From Anoplolepis gracilipes (lineage: Eukaryota > Arthropoda > Insecta > Hymenoptera > Formicidae), in the NCBI RefSeq assembly GCF_047496725.1, contig NC_132977.1:1087001-1151000 (forward strand): a stretch of 64,000 nucleotides of DNA. Reading direction: 5' to 3'. Of this stretch, positions 25,187 to 38,434 are shown in pieces; position 1 is the stretch's first letter, and every line of letters begins with the position of its first letter. Position numbers and translations under genes: made by a program. The notes beneath the pieces are model-generated. The model ran no database searches. It saw nothing but the letters and a program-made list of their open reading frames with translations, and was not told where the DNA came from.

Positions 25187-28100
25187 AAAATCTTTACGAA
25201 GAAATAGGACACAAAACGAAATCATTAGAATCATTATTTAATAAGTAAATTATATATATTATCTATCGAAAACTTGTGGAGCGAAATAATTGATCTCATC
25301 ACATTATACATTATTATTATGGATTATAAGCAACAATATCGATTGATCGACTCGCGCGGAAGAAGAAAAAGAAATGCGGGATTTTCAGCGATTATCGCAC
25401 TTGGCGCGCACACAACCTTGTAACATATACGTAAATAACCTAATAAATCTCGGTATAGGCTGTTCATCCTTCGAAGTCCTTGACACCGACGTGGTGTCAC
25501 CGACTGCATCGCGTAGCTCGTGAAGAAAAAGGAGAGCCTACCGGCCGCTCCATCCGTCCGTCGTAGAAGCGACCCGGATCAACCTCACGTTGTTTCCCAA
25601 TACGCGTGGTCTTCTTCGCTATTCACCACCGTCTACGTCACTCCTCTTGTCAGCGACCTGTAGTGTAATCTCCCTAGAAAGACGTTAATGATCCTTTGGA
25701 GTTATCGACCGCGAAAGGTTCCGCTCGGTTACCTCGATGAGCGCGTGTGCTGGAAGACGCTCTTTCTCAATAAAACGCAAGAGTTTCTGGTTTGCGCGGC
25801 GACTTCGTCGTCGTCCTCGCTGCTCCTTTGACGTTCCTGAATTTTTCACGAGTGACGAGAGCGATGTTGTATCGTACCGATGTGCAAGAGTCTCATAGTG
25901 ATGATATACTTCACCGCGCAAATGATATACGCAAACTATAACGCGTATTTGACACAGGTGTAATTTTCCCGCCAATTCGAATGGCACGAACAAAGAAATT
26001 GTAACGATTAATGTTGCGTAACATTTGACTAATACGTGAAAGGTGTTTGCTGACCCAGATCAATAATCGCAATTCAAGAGATTTTCAATTAACTACTAGT
26101 TGCGTTAACGTTTTCGCTCCTTGGAAATGTCGACTATTCTCCGATGCAGCAATCGATGAAATTAATTTGTTTACCGATCGCGGTATCTACCGTGACATTG
26201 GTAAAAAAATTTCTTTAACGAGGCCACGCGTTGATTATAAGTAAGAGAGCTGTTTATTTATATACAGTCATTTTTTATTAATACAATTCAAGAAATTAAT
26301 TTTGATCAATGATAATTACCGAGTGCGTAATAATAATCAATCTGAATGGACTTTATTTCCCAATCCGAGTGTACTTCGGCAACCGACAATTAACCCTCTC
26401 GTTACTACAGGTTTTAATCGTAGGGAACGAGGAGAGGTCATTCCCAAGTGACAGTTTGCTAATAATTAGTGGTATCTACACGTTATATCGATGATATATG
26501 ACAAGCATGAAAGTTAAAAGGACGAAGAGGATGATGACGATGATGATGATAATGTTTGCGTTGTCAGTAGCTTTAATAGTGAAAAATTCAGGTACTCTGT
26601 TGATACATCCTACCGGATATAAAATAATTGCAGAAAACAAATAAATAGCTATGTATGCAGTAACGAATTAAAGAAGAATAATTATTGGCAACATGAAACT
26701 GCTTTTAACTAACGATGCGAATACGCGTGTGCAAGGTACAATTATTCGTTGTATTAATGGTTGCGCAAGACAAATGTCATTGTTTCCATTAAAAATATAT
26801 ATTTGTGCCTCTCGTAACAATTTACGATCAAATCATCCCTTATCATGTGGTTGCACTCCGGACGTATAATTCGACGAATTACGATGCGTCGCAGTAATAG
26901 ACGTTGTTGTTCCTGATGTATGTATTATGTGGAAATTATTACTTATACATTTAATTGCCGAATGACCAATCGGAGATATTTAATATTATCGCTCAAATAC
27001 AAGATATAATCATGTACTTAAATGTAATCGAACAGTCGTAACGATCCCGTTCGCGTATTATGTACATTTTTGTGAGCAATCATGTCAAGGAGATATTTAC
27101 AAAATAGTGTAACGTACGAGCGCTGGCATTTTAGCACTTTTGAAGAGCGAGCTTCAAGGAATGAACTACCTACGTTTTATTAAAAATCGTGACCACTGAA
27201 TAATGTAAATTATTACTTTGCAAACGATGCGACAGTACAAAATTCGCTAATTAAAATTACCAAACGATATTTACAGCTTCTTAAGAATGTGCAAATTTCT
27301 TGTCATATTTCAAAACATTTCACTAATTTTTAGGACATTTTCTAAAGCTTAAAAAATAAATTGATGCAATGGAGCATGATATGAAATATGTGTTGTTCGA
27401 TTATCATCATCATCATTTATTTAATTTAAAATTGAATATTTAATGGTGACAAAATATACGATTAATTTTTTGTCAATATATTTTTCAAGGCTATAATAAT
27501 GATATTCTCGATCTTATCGAGTTGTAAAAATAAGAAAGATTCGGTGAACAAAAACTCGTCGCAAGCGACCTCGTACGATATATAGAGCATGTACACAGTA
27601 TGCAAGAATTTCATCTACTTACATAACGTTTATTGTTGAAGTTTTTATGCATGATCCTGCAGGCAATCAAGTTGTAATCGGTGTCTATTTCTTTTCTCGT
27701 CCAAAATTTGAATTACATTGGTAATGCGCGCATAAAAAAAAATATTAAACCAATGCTATGTTATTGATATTTTGTTATATAAAACGAGAGCAAGAATTTT
27801 TTAATAAAACTCATATTTTGGATTTGTTTACTTGTGCATTTGAGAAGAGAAAAAATTTTCGACATCTAAGAATTTAAGAAAAACGATATTACATATCTTT
27901 TTTTTTTTATTTATGCCATTATTTGTTAATCTTATCTGAAAATTTTATCGTTAAAAATCATTTTTTTGTAAAATTTCCACATGATATTTGAATGCAAATT
28001 TCTCTGAATATAATTGTCGCAGAAATTTTTACGTAAAAATCTGTGAGAAATACGATAAGAAGTAGTTTGATCCTAACGACATGTCATAAAATTATAAAAA

Positions 28101-29005
28101 TTACATATAGAATGTTTTAGTCTTAATACAGAATCACAAGTATTTACAAGTATCATATCTTCCATTATGCATATTTAAAGATTCCATATACAGATATAAT
28201 TTATTTAGCATTCTCTGTGCTAGACTTCTCAACGAAATGCATTATGACAACATATGAACGTTCCTCATATTATATCTGTATATATAGAATTTAATTAACA
28301 CCGATCTTTAGATAAAATAAGCCATTAAAGAAACAGTTACCAAATACTTAATTGAAAATATATTTAAGCAATATACAACCTCTGGAAATAAACGGAAATG
28401 TCGATCTATCGATGATCAATCTACAGATAATTTTCATCATTCATCACCTAGTAAACTTTTTACAATCTTCCGACATCTATAAGCTTTCGAATCAGCAAAG
28501 TTGATTAAGCGCAATTAAACGAAACTAGATAGAAAGATGCGCTCTGCAATCCGTCTAAGAAATTAATGATGAATGCTCGCTTACTTCGAGAACAATGGTC
28601 ATCGGCGGCGTAGTTTGCGCAAGCATAGTTAACGGGGTTGCGATCGCGCGCGCACTTCGTCTACTTCATGCCAGGCTCTTCACATGGGTGGTCTTTTAAT
28701 GAGGCACCGGAGAAGGTATCCTTCTCGATTTCTAGCGTTGATAACCCGAATGTTCCCGCGAACTCTATTCATACTACCGTGGTATCACCATAGTGCGCAT
28801 ATTCTCTTTCACCCTTTCATAGCACAGCGTCTAATAATGAATACAAAGTGCTTCCCAGCTGAGACTTCTCTTAAAAATGATCAGATTTAGTTTTTCTTTA
28901 TAGATTAAAATCTCTTCTTAAAAACATAATGCTGTTAGAGTGATTAGAATAGTTAACAATTTAGTTAAAAAAAATACTCGCGTTTGCGAGTACATCAAGT
29001 TTGTT

Positions 29006-29404
29006 CACTCAAACAAATGATCTTGCAACTTGAACAAAATTTTCTAGATGTAAAAAATTAACTGAAACAGATAAATTATTAGCAAATACTGTGATACTGC
29101 ATATATTTTGCACTTATCAATTTAAATGACAGAGACAGAATTTATATCTGTATTATTAGTGTAATTTAGACTGAAAATTTTTCCGCGATGCCCATCTTTA
29201 AGGCCTATTGTCAAGGACAATTTTATTTGTGATTAATATTTGGCACTGGGATTTAAATTTTCTACAGGTATTGCTAGGCTAGAATATTGCTGCTATAAAT
29301 TCTATACGTGACAAACAATATTCTAACAGATACCAAAAGTCGCGATAAATTTTAACTGAGACATCTAGAAATCTATCTACATTAGCAAAATATTTTTTTG
29401 AGTG
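29006..29404 (+). mobile_element. Dispersed short element, copy 3, best-preserved termini
   Basis: The most complete of the three copies. The left end CACTCAAACAAATGATCTTG and the reverse complement of the right end, CACTCAAAAAAATATTTTGC, are imperfect inverted repeats. No open frame of note lies inside, so it depends on an enzyme encoded elsewhere. It carries a small insertion relative to copy 1 near 29,230. The flanks read TT on both sides. The superfamily is not determined from two flanking bases. Confidence 0.75.
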
Positions 29405-29921
29405 TTGAATCATTATTATTGTTCATTATAAATTACATAAGTAGATAGAGATAAGAGATATAATAGTGCAAGATAAGTGCTTTACCTTAATTGCTACCAG
29501 GAGAGATTATCGCTGATACTCGGGGATTAGATCGTAAAATTTGTCTTCCCTTTTCAACGTAACATCTCGAAGCGCCCTATCTCCGCTTGGTCCTCTTCAA
29601 TCTCTCGATTTCACTTTTGGCGGCCGCGGCATACTCTTCCTCTCCGCGCGCGCGCGCTCGAGCCTTCCTCCCTCCCTCCCCTCTTTCTACTTTCGGTCTC
29701 TCCTTTTCTCGGTGATTGCGTAAGCGGCGCGTTTGAGCGCAACGATGATATTTGCCGCGCGCACTTTGCGGCGCCTGTGAAACGCACGCGTGCCTCACCG
29801 AATGAAAAGGACCATTACACTGCATCGTGCAATTTTGTAAAACGCGCATTTGCCGCAAATACGCGAAAGTGGAGCGATTGTTGATTACCGTTTATCTAAC
29901 AGCGGTGCTCAATTTTCTCTC

Positions 29922-29936
29922 GGGGGGGGGGGGGGG
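29922..29936 (+). repeat. G15 homopolymer
   Basis: Fifteen consecutive G, followed by AGGG. It is rare in an AT-rich genome and a likely place for sequencing or assembly length error. Confidence 0.9.
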
Positions 29937-31129
29937 AGGGTGTTTAATCGGCAGAAATTATCCACTTTGCGCCGGTAATTATCACGTAACGACGAAAAAT
30001 TTTGTTTCGTTTCATCCTAAGAGTGTTAACGTACTCTAATCGACGTGATTTAACGCGTTTTGATGTCACGTTATGTTATTCATGCGAGCTTCTTTGCGTA
30101 ACATCTATAAGCGTTGCAGATAGCCCACTTAATTCTATCCGGTTCATACTTCTTCATGTGTATGTATAGTACTTGAAATCTCTACAGCGGAGTAACTATA
30201 ATAAACAGGAGCAAGTTGTGTAAGGCAAATTTCTTGCATAAATATCGGTTAAAAGTTTAACAGAGAACATCTGTTATCCAAATCGCACGTGATCGTGTTT
30301 TAAGGCAGTAAGGTTTAAGTCAATTACGACTAAGCGCACGTAATCGATACGGTATAAAGTTATCGCGTATCTAAAACGAATGGCGAACAAATTGCCAATA
30401 ACTCAGTAATTATTCGCCGTCAGATACGTTGGCGCAAAATTACTCGGGATTACAACACTTGTACTTTCTCAAACTAGGATAAGAACGCGGTTTCATTAAC
30501 GCTCAGATTTCCGAGACAGTTATTTATTTATGCGCTTTTACTCACCTTTGTTACTTTTCGCAATTATGTATAAAGCATTCTGTTTGCTCGATAGCTAATA
30601 TAACTGATTTGTTGTAACTCAACTGGCTTCTGTTTGGGTTAACAGTTTGCTCGCGGATCATAAAGAATGGCAACATCTGTCGAAAGTTATTCTGTTTCTT
30701 CATGTTTCATCAAGGATAAAATCGAAGTCGAAGCAATGGGGATCGTTAAGCGATGGATGACGTATTTGACTAGTAACTGCTTGCGGTTTACATGAATGTC
30801 GAATTCTTAATTCGAGTTAACATATCGTTTATTACATACGGTTCGAAGAAGTGATTATTACAAATCGTTTGAATCTTTCGTGATCGCTTTATCGTTAAAG
30901 ATTTCGCTTGAGAAAATAACATGTTCGACTGTGAACATGTGAGTCGTTACAAAATATCGTAATCCACAGATAATCACCGATCTTTGATTTCGTAGCCGAA
31001 TAGGAAGCATCTGACATTATCGGGGAAAAGGAGATGCCATTAAACATTAAACGTAAGACACGGAATATTATCGTCATCTTCGTCGCTGTTTTTTTTTTTT
31101 TTCTCTCTGGCAAAAGGCATGTTTATGCC

Positions 31130-31640
31130 ACTGACATGGGCGCGATGGTGCCGATGGCGAATTAAAGTGAGAAGGGGAACCGCGAGGACGCGAAAAGCGC
31201 GAGGAGCAGTCAAGGCGATGAGACAGGGGAGATGGTGAAGAGGCCGCGAGAGTGAGGGACGGAGGAGAGGCAAGGCCGTTCTTTGACCCGAAACGTGGTC
31301 AGCTCGGCGCCAATTTTTCGGGAGGAACCGGTCTTACACGGCCCCCTGGAATTTTGGCTGACGCGCGCACCACCGTTGCGTTACCGGGCCGCGGCTGGTT
31401 TCGCCGAGAAAACCGAAGGCGACATGTTAGAGTATCATTGTAGCGGAGTCGCACCTGCCTCTCTCCGTCTCTCGACGACGTCGCCAGGCCCCGCGCGGAC
31501 AATTAATATCGAGAGAACCTCACTTTGTGTTTGGTGAACCTCGTCAATCAACGGTATAATCGAGGATCACGCAGAAGACAGAAAGAGAGGTCAGCGCGCG
31601 TTTTCACCGACCAATGATGGTTTAACAACATCGGCCCGAT
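31130..31640. promoter_or_regulatory. CpG island-like block
   Basis: About 500 bases rich in CpG between AT-rich flanks, with overlapping open frames on both strands that look compositional. No splice-supported coding exon or TATA box was found. It could be a promoter or an untranslated first exon. Confidence 0.3.
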
Positions 31641-34600
31641 ATTGCGTCTTGCAGAGAAAACGCGCGATTAATTAATTAATTTTTTTAATAAATCTTTCTA
31701 CATCGCGAGATATTTCCAATGTGATTTACGAGATTTTAAATGTGTTAAGTAAAAAAATATTTGGAGATAAGTGCACTTTTAAGCGATATTTATCTTCATC
31801 AACGTGATAAATTATAATAATATACGTATTATGCTATTGCATGCATATATATATATGTATACAATCAAATTTCAACAAGGGTGGCTTGCCCGACAATGCT
31901 TTATTTTTCACGATTTCGCGTAAATCGTACGTTACATCCGCTCGCTTATTAAGATAAATATATTGACGATTAAAGTAAAATAACACGCGACCTACATTAG
32001 CCCCCGATTCCAGATTGTGGTGTGAAGAAATATTTACCTACGGGCCTCTCTCCCTCCTCCTCCTCCTCCGGTTTGCTTCTCGTCGCGACCTGGATTCTGC
32101 ATCCTACCGGCTGCAACAATTTTTACCTTAATGCTCCTGACGCACGGTACAATTTTTACTTCGGGAAGCGCACATTTATTGTCGGTGCTTATTATATCGC
32201 GAGGACTGCATTCGATTTAATCTCGGCAACTACCTCGTTTCTTTGTGCAACATATGTTCATACGTATAAATTACGCGCTGCGTTTTCATGCATATTAACA
32301 CATATTGCGCTCTTATCCTCGGCCGCTAATACGAACTGTTGCGAATTGCAGAAAATCCGCGTTGAGAATCCTAATCGTCTTCTCGAGTCGACGCGATTTA
32401 TCTGTGCTCTGCCTCTTTTCACAATCGGCATCTCTCCTTCTCTTTCGAGCTCGTCTTTTCTTGCATACGAGACGATGCACACGTGCATGCATTCTCGTAG
32501 AAATACACGATGCACCTGTACACTCGCCACACCTGTGCGTGCGCTCGGCGAGAGAAGCTCATCGATCTTTTCATTTCTCCTCGAGCTTGTACCTTTGCCA
32601 TCGCGTCGATCGCTCCTTCTTGGTTCCGTTATCGTAAATATTATATTATTCATATTGGAATAATATTGGAATAATATATAATATCGTTAATATAATTTGC
32701 AGTTAATGATTGTGTACAAATTTTGTTTTATTTATTAATTACATCTTTTAGTACAGTTCTGACGTCACTTTGTCTTTGAAATAAGATGTTGTGTTATTAT
32801 CTCATCCGTATAATTTGTAGTGTACATGTATTAACTATTTAATGACAATTATTGATTATAACGAGAATTGTTATCGTTTGAATGTAATGTTTATTTGCAC
32901 CATCTATTGGAAGTCATACATTAATTTTCTATACCGTTTTGTCTCATCATTAAAACAATGATTAGCGTTAACTATGTGTGGCTTTGTAAAAACCCGCATT
33001 AAAAGACCGTTATGGGATAATTACATCTTCTACCGCAACAAGGTATAACTGATTATGAAAAACGTAAAATGACGCTTGTAGGGATAATTGCTGATTTAAA
33101 AACCAGATTTTGCGGTGTTAACATGATGTAAAAATCATTTTATGTCAATCGTTGTCGATGTATATTATTTTTCCGAATTATCATTATGACAGTACGACAG
33201 AAAATCTTTTTGTAAAGATCGATAAAAAATGCTGAAATAATTTCACAATTTGATAGTAATTCATATCAAGTATTATATGTGATATATGAAATCATTAAGA
33301 CCGATTTAATTTCAAAGTACGCCTTTGCATACTTATTCATTTTTTATTGTATCATCTTTGTTAAGTGAAACTTCCTTCATAGTGTTCTTGAATATTATCA
33401 ATGCAGATAGAATTAATTATAGTATATACATGTTGTTACTTCACTTTACTCGTTCACTTGAATGAGTATTTGCGAATCCATCGATATTCATTAAAGTTAC
33501 ACAAATGGAATCTGTGAATACAAATGTCGTCTATATTCAGATTATTCTACGTTGTTCTTTTCTTTTTTTATCTTCTTACTATTTCTCTTTTTTTTTTTTT
33601 TGCAAATTACCATCGCTTGAGATAATAGCAATTTTTTTAGTTACATTCCAACGCCCTTCGGAGATGTTTCTTCGGCATATGTCTAACATTATCTACTACT
33701 CTTCAATGTGCAACTATAATATGAATATTAAAATATGACAATTGCAAATCAGCCTTGGTGTTTAATCAATGCGAAAATAAGTACTCTATTTATAATATAC
33801 CTTGACATAGCTAATTGATTCTTCGTGTTCTTTTTTTACAACTTTACTGAAATTCTTTATTAAAAAATATATTATAACATTAATGTCTTATATTATAATT
33901 TTTTTATAATAATTATAAATTTTTTGAAATCTTATTTAAGTGCTTTAGTTAAAAAGTTAAATATTTTAAAAACTATGAAATAGAATTCTTAAATATAAAA
34001 GGAATTATAATTCATCAGGAGAACGGTTTGATTTCAAAATCATCTTTTGATTTTGTTTTACAATATTAAAATATTTTTTTTTATCAAAAATTTTAGAAAA
34101 ATTAAATATATAAGTTCTTTTCAATTATTTAGTTTTTATATAGTTATTTATTATCTTGTTTTATAAATTATAATAATTTCAAAATTATCATAGTGGAACT
34201 TTTTTATCTACATGAATAAAATTTTGAACTTTTTATAAAGAAGCTAGAATTTTAATAAGGTCTGTAGAATTTTAAAATTCAAGTACTAACTTTGCATATT
34301 CAGATCCAACTGAAATATAATAAAACATTATAGCGCTTTTAGGTTACAAGTATTTTTTATCAATTACTACAACGTTTGTTTAATGTTTTACTAAAGTAGC
34401 TTCTGTAATTATTAAAGTAATAAATATATCACTCTTTGTGCATAAGCTCTTTTTCGTTTAAATCCTCGCGACGTCCTTGATTTCCTGAAAAGATATCATC
34501 TTTGTCGAGTCTCTGTCGTTGTATCGTTAAACTGACGATTTAATATTTTTTATTTATTATCTACTGACGTGGTTTTTTTTTAATAGAAAATTTCATTTGT

Positions 34601-37600
34601 GCATTAATATACTGTACGAATGTCGAATTGGCAAGAGTCGCGATTACAAATTTCGATCTCGTCGCGAGATCTCCTCCGTCTCGAAAAGAGGCGCGTTATT
34701 CATCGTGAGTAATGAACAAACTATTCGGTTGCGCAAGCGAGGCCTGGTAAACGTGTACGATCCTTTAGTATCAAGGATTCCGCCGAAGCGCCAAATAAAT
34801 CGGTTATCCGCGAGCAAGATGACGCGCAGCTATACCAGTCTTTAGTATCACGTTTGTACGTTCCGTTGACAACAAGCCAAATATCGAAGTCTCTGAGCTT
34901 CATCGAGTTTATAAATTTGTATTAGGTACAATCTTTATGCCATTTTTAGCGCCTGTGTTATTTACAGATGCCAAAATCATTCAAAATAATTCGCCTAATA
35001 AAATCTCTCAGAATACACTTTAAGCACAAACGTTTGTATAACATTTACGAATAATAAAAAAAAAAGATTATAAATTCTAAGATATCGAATATATAACTTT
35101 AAGATGGATTTTATGATTTTGTCACGTGTTATTTAATTAATAATAAAATTCCAAACGGAAAGTTTACAGTAACTGCTATGAAATCGTAATAAACTAGTGG
35201 CTTGTTATTTTTTTTTAATGCTGATATTAAATTGTTAATTTAATTTGTCAAATAAAATAATAAAATTCCAATTCGAATTCGAAGGAATGCATGCACGTGT
35301 GCTTAATTAAGAAAGACAAACAGGTCATATATTCTGACACATAGTTTTTAAAAGTCACGCAGGCAATTATTTCTTTATTACGACAAAGTTTTTATTAAAA
35401 TTCTTCATCTTGATTGTGTCTTTGTTATGAATAGTCAACATGTCATTTTTAGTACGGATACGTCATTTATAATCGTTCATGATATCATAAACCAATGGGA
35501 CTTTGAAAGTTTGACTAGTCTATTTGTACATGTCATTAATTCTCTCTAAAAAGTTTACGTAATACTATAAATAAATTATAGTGACTGTTATATATCGATA
35601 AAGTAGTTAATGGATAGATAAGTTTATTAGTTATGATTTTGAAAAATCTATTAACAAAATATAATTTATTTCTTTTACATTCAGGGATATTAGAGATCTA
35701 ATCATTCATTTTTTTTTTCATGATTTCTATAAAGATTTCCATTCTTATATCAAAGCACAACAGTATAAATGTAAATAATATATCTCATACATTTCTTCGT
35801 AAAGCTGACATTCAAATAACCGCATTTCCATCTCTAATTGCATTCTTGTTGCAAACTGTCAAAGATGCTGTTCGTTATCTTTATTGTTGTTATTGATATC
35901 TCATACATAATTACACCGTACAAATACATACACCGAACAAAAAGGCACATATTTACGTATATATAGAAAAGACTTTACATGTGTTTACGCGATCTCGGTG
36001 CGACTATAAGGTAAAAAGGAATGTTTCGCAAGTCTAGCAGTCACGGACGACATCAATACGACACGTTATGCGGGTGCCAGGTTAAACCGGTAGGAATAGC
36101 AATGAATTACGCGAAGCAAAAGAATGAAGCTAACAATACATAACATAACAATACATAACAATATTATTATATTCTGTGAAATTTATTATTATTATTAATA
36201 TGCGCAATATCTCTCTTTTATTCTCAATAGTATTCAAAATAGTATTTCAAATTACTAAAATAATTGAATAAAATTGTTGATTTTGTTAATTATAAATAAT
36301 TGAATGTATTTTAATATTTTTCACAAATTATTTACAAGCTTTGAAAATAAAATAATTTAAGAAGTAAATATATTTGTACATGAAAAAATTGGAAAGCAAT
36401 CGTCTAATCTTTTTATTACGTACAATTAAAACTAATTTTTTTCTCGCAGAATTCTGACGAGCTATATCAATACAGCTGTGATTACCAATCGTGATGTAGA
36501 CATACATAAGAATCTCTGATCTCTGAACGCTATTTCTTAAAGTAGAAAAAATAATTACGTTTATATAGCGTATGTGCTTTGACAGCAAGATTGATTAAAG
36601 TTCGAACGTAATAGCAAAGACAGTATCTAGAGTAAATAAGAAAATAATACTACTTGAGAACAACATTATTAAATAATGGTCTACAAAAATCCAGTGTCAT
36701 TGAGATTGCAAATAAAACAAATAAAATTTTTATTTATGGTATGAATTGACTCTGTAATGTAATCTACGAATATTTCAAAGAGTGTCAAAGCATTGTTAAA
36801 GAGTTAAAGCATGCGTCACAGTCTACTTAGGCTAGACCTCGGTAAAATGAGCAACCTTATGGCCGTCTTCTTCCTCGCCTTCTCGTTGTCGCTTTTATAA
36901 TGATATGCCACTTTGTTAACGTCGGGCGCAAAGTCGGTAGCCATGATCCGTTTCCACGCACCGATGCACCCGCATCTATCACCACTATCGTCGTCGTCGT
37001 TATTGTTATTCTAGAAATCTAACAAAAGAAAAACCGACTGTGAGATGACAATGATGATGACGATCTTTGTAAAACGATCCGCCATGAGCTGATACTTAAT
37101 TTTTTTGTGGGAATCAAAATACAACGAAATATTACATATAAGTTATAAATAAATGCATGTAAGGGTCTCACAATAATTTCAATCGCATCAGCTTGATCAC
37201 GAGATTATGCCGCGAATAATCGAGCTACTTGCGAGTTTGCGAAAAGTTATATAATCATATATAGCGCTAATTACATAAATATATGTAAAATTTTATCTTT
37301 TATTTGAATAATAGTAACTGGAAAAATACGAGATAATGAAGCAGAATTTGCATGCGTAATAACTCAGAAAACGTTTGAATTGCATATTCATCACAAATTG
37401 GAATTGAAAAATAGAGAGGTGCGGGATATAAGTCATTTTGTCGCAGTGATATAAGAATATGTTAATGAATTTTGCTGCTCAATAATTGCCTTATAATTTT
37501 TAATCGAACGAAGGTTCTTGGCTTAAATAGATATAGAAAATGTAATGAAATTAGAAATTCAAGATTGTAATACATTCACACATTTCTAACGAATATAAAA

Positions 37601-38434
37601 CTATTAAAATTATTGTGATTTTTATAATTTGATGACGAATCAGATGATCAAATGAATGACTTGATTACTCAACACTTTAAATTCGAATGCTTTCATATAA
37701 GGCAAACGTTCGTACTCGATCTACTCTTGACCCTTTCGAACTGGCAATGATCCAAAGTCAAGATCTGGTTCGCCTGCTATCAATTAAAGAACACTCTCGA
37801 TGGTTAACGAAGTGTAAGAATGTATATTTGGCAGGAATGTCGAACCTTTGCCATTTCGCTTTGTCGAGCCTTACAATGCATCCTTCATCTTCCAATTCAC
37901 GCTTGGAAGATTCGAATGCTCCCACGAACTTTTCGAACGTTCAAGGTCTTCTTCTAAAGTCATTGCGATTTTTCATTTCCAAAATCCAAGTCCGAGGTCA
38001 CTACGATCCCAATCACAATGATCTGCAACAAGATCGTAATCGTAAAAGGATATAAACGCGTTCGTGCAGAACACGTTGAGAACGAGTCTCGCTCTCGCTA
38101 TTGACCGATCATTCTATCCATTATTTCTTTCTACTTGGGTGTACCACCTATCCATGGGAATTTGTAATTTTTGCGTGTCATTATATTGAAATTATCTATC
38201 AAAATAAATTCATGTTAATTTATATTATTAACTTATCAGAATGATGAAAGTCGCGCGATGAAATGGATTATAAAAATAAAATAAATGTATATATCATTTA
38301 TTTACATTTTTTGTTTATAATACAACGGATAAATTCCCGATGAGATCTTTTTTCAAGCGAATTTTTTAGCCGCCACTTGTGAATAATATTTGCGCAAACA
38401 AACAAGTAAACACGTTGTGATTTTTGCATTACAG

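Larger units (their letters stand above)
22424..29005. other. Non-coding stretch, no gene recognised
   Basis: No supportable coding exon. A CpG-rich block covers about 22,450-23,110 and another about 25,500-25,900. A conserved motif with paired TAATTG/CAATTA sites is repeated at 23,031, 23,500 and 24,257. A GA microsatellite (23331-23359) and a T run of about 25 bases near 25,158 are present. A small GAT-rich run lies near 26,530. The rest is AT-rich and unremarkable. Confidence 0.6.
29405..38434. other. Non-coding stretch, no gene recognised
   Basis: CpG-rich blocks lie at about 29,530-29,960, 31,130-31,640 and 32,000-32,640, with AT-rich DNA between and after. A 213-codon frame at 32,022 has no ATG for its first 150 codons or so and is not accepted. 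About 33,100-36,800 is AT-rich with nothing visible. If the NudC exons at 38,435 belong to a complete gene, its missing upstream exons must lie here or further left; I could not find them. Confidence 0.55.

Noticed and set aside
32022..32663. 213-codon open frame on the plus strand
   Set aside because: It starts with GTG and has no ATG for about the first 150 codons. It resembles no known family and sits in a GC-richer block where stops are rare. The opposite strand is open as well.
37687..38055. 122-codon ATG frame just upstream of the NudC exons
   Set aside because: Considered as the missing NudC 5' exon, but it has no NudC-like sequence. None of its internal GT sites gives the phase-0 donor that the NudC exon requires.
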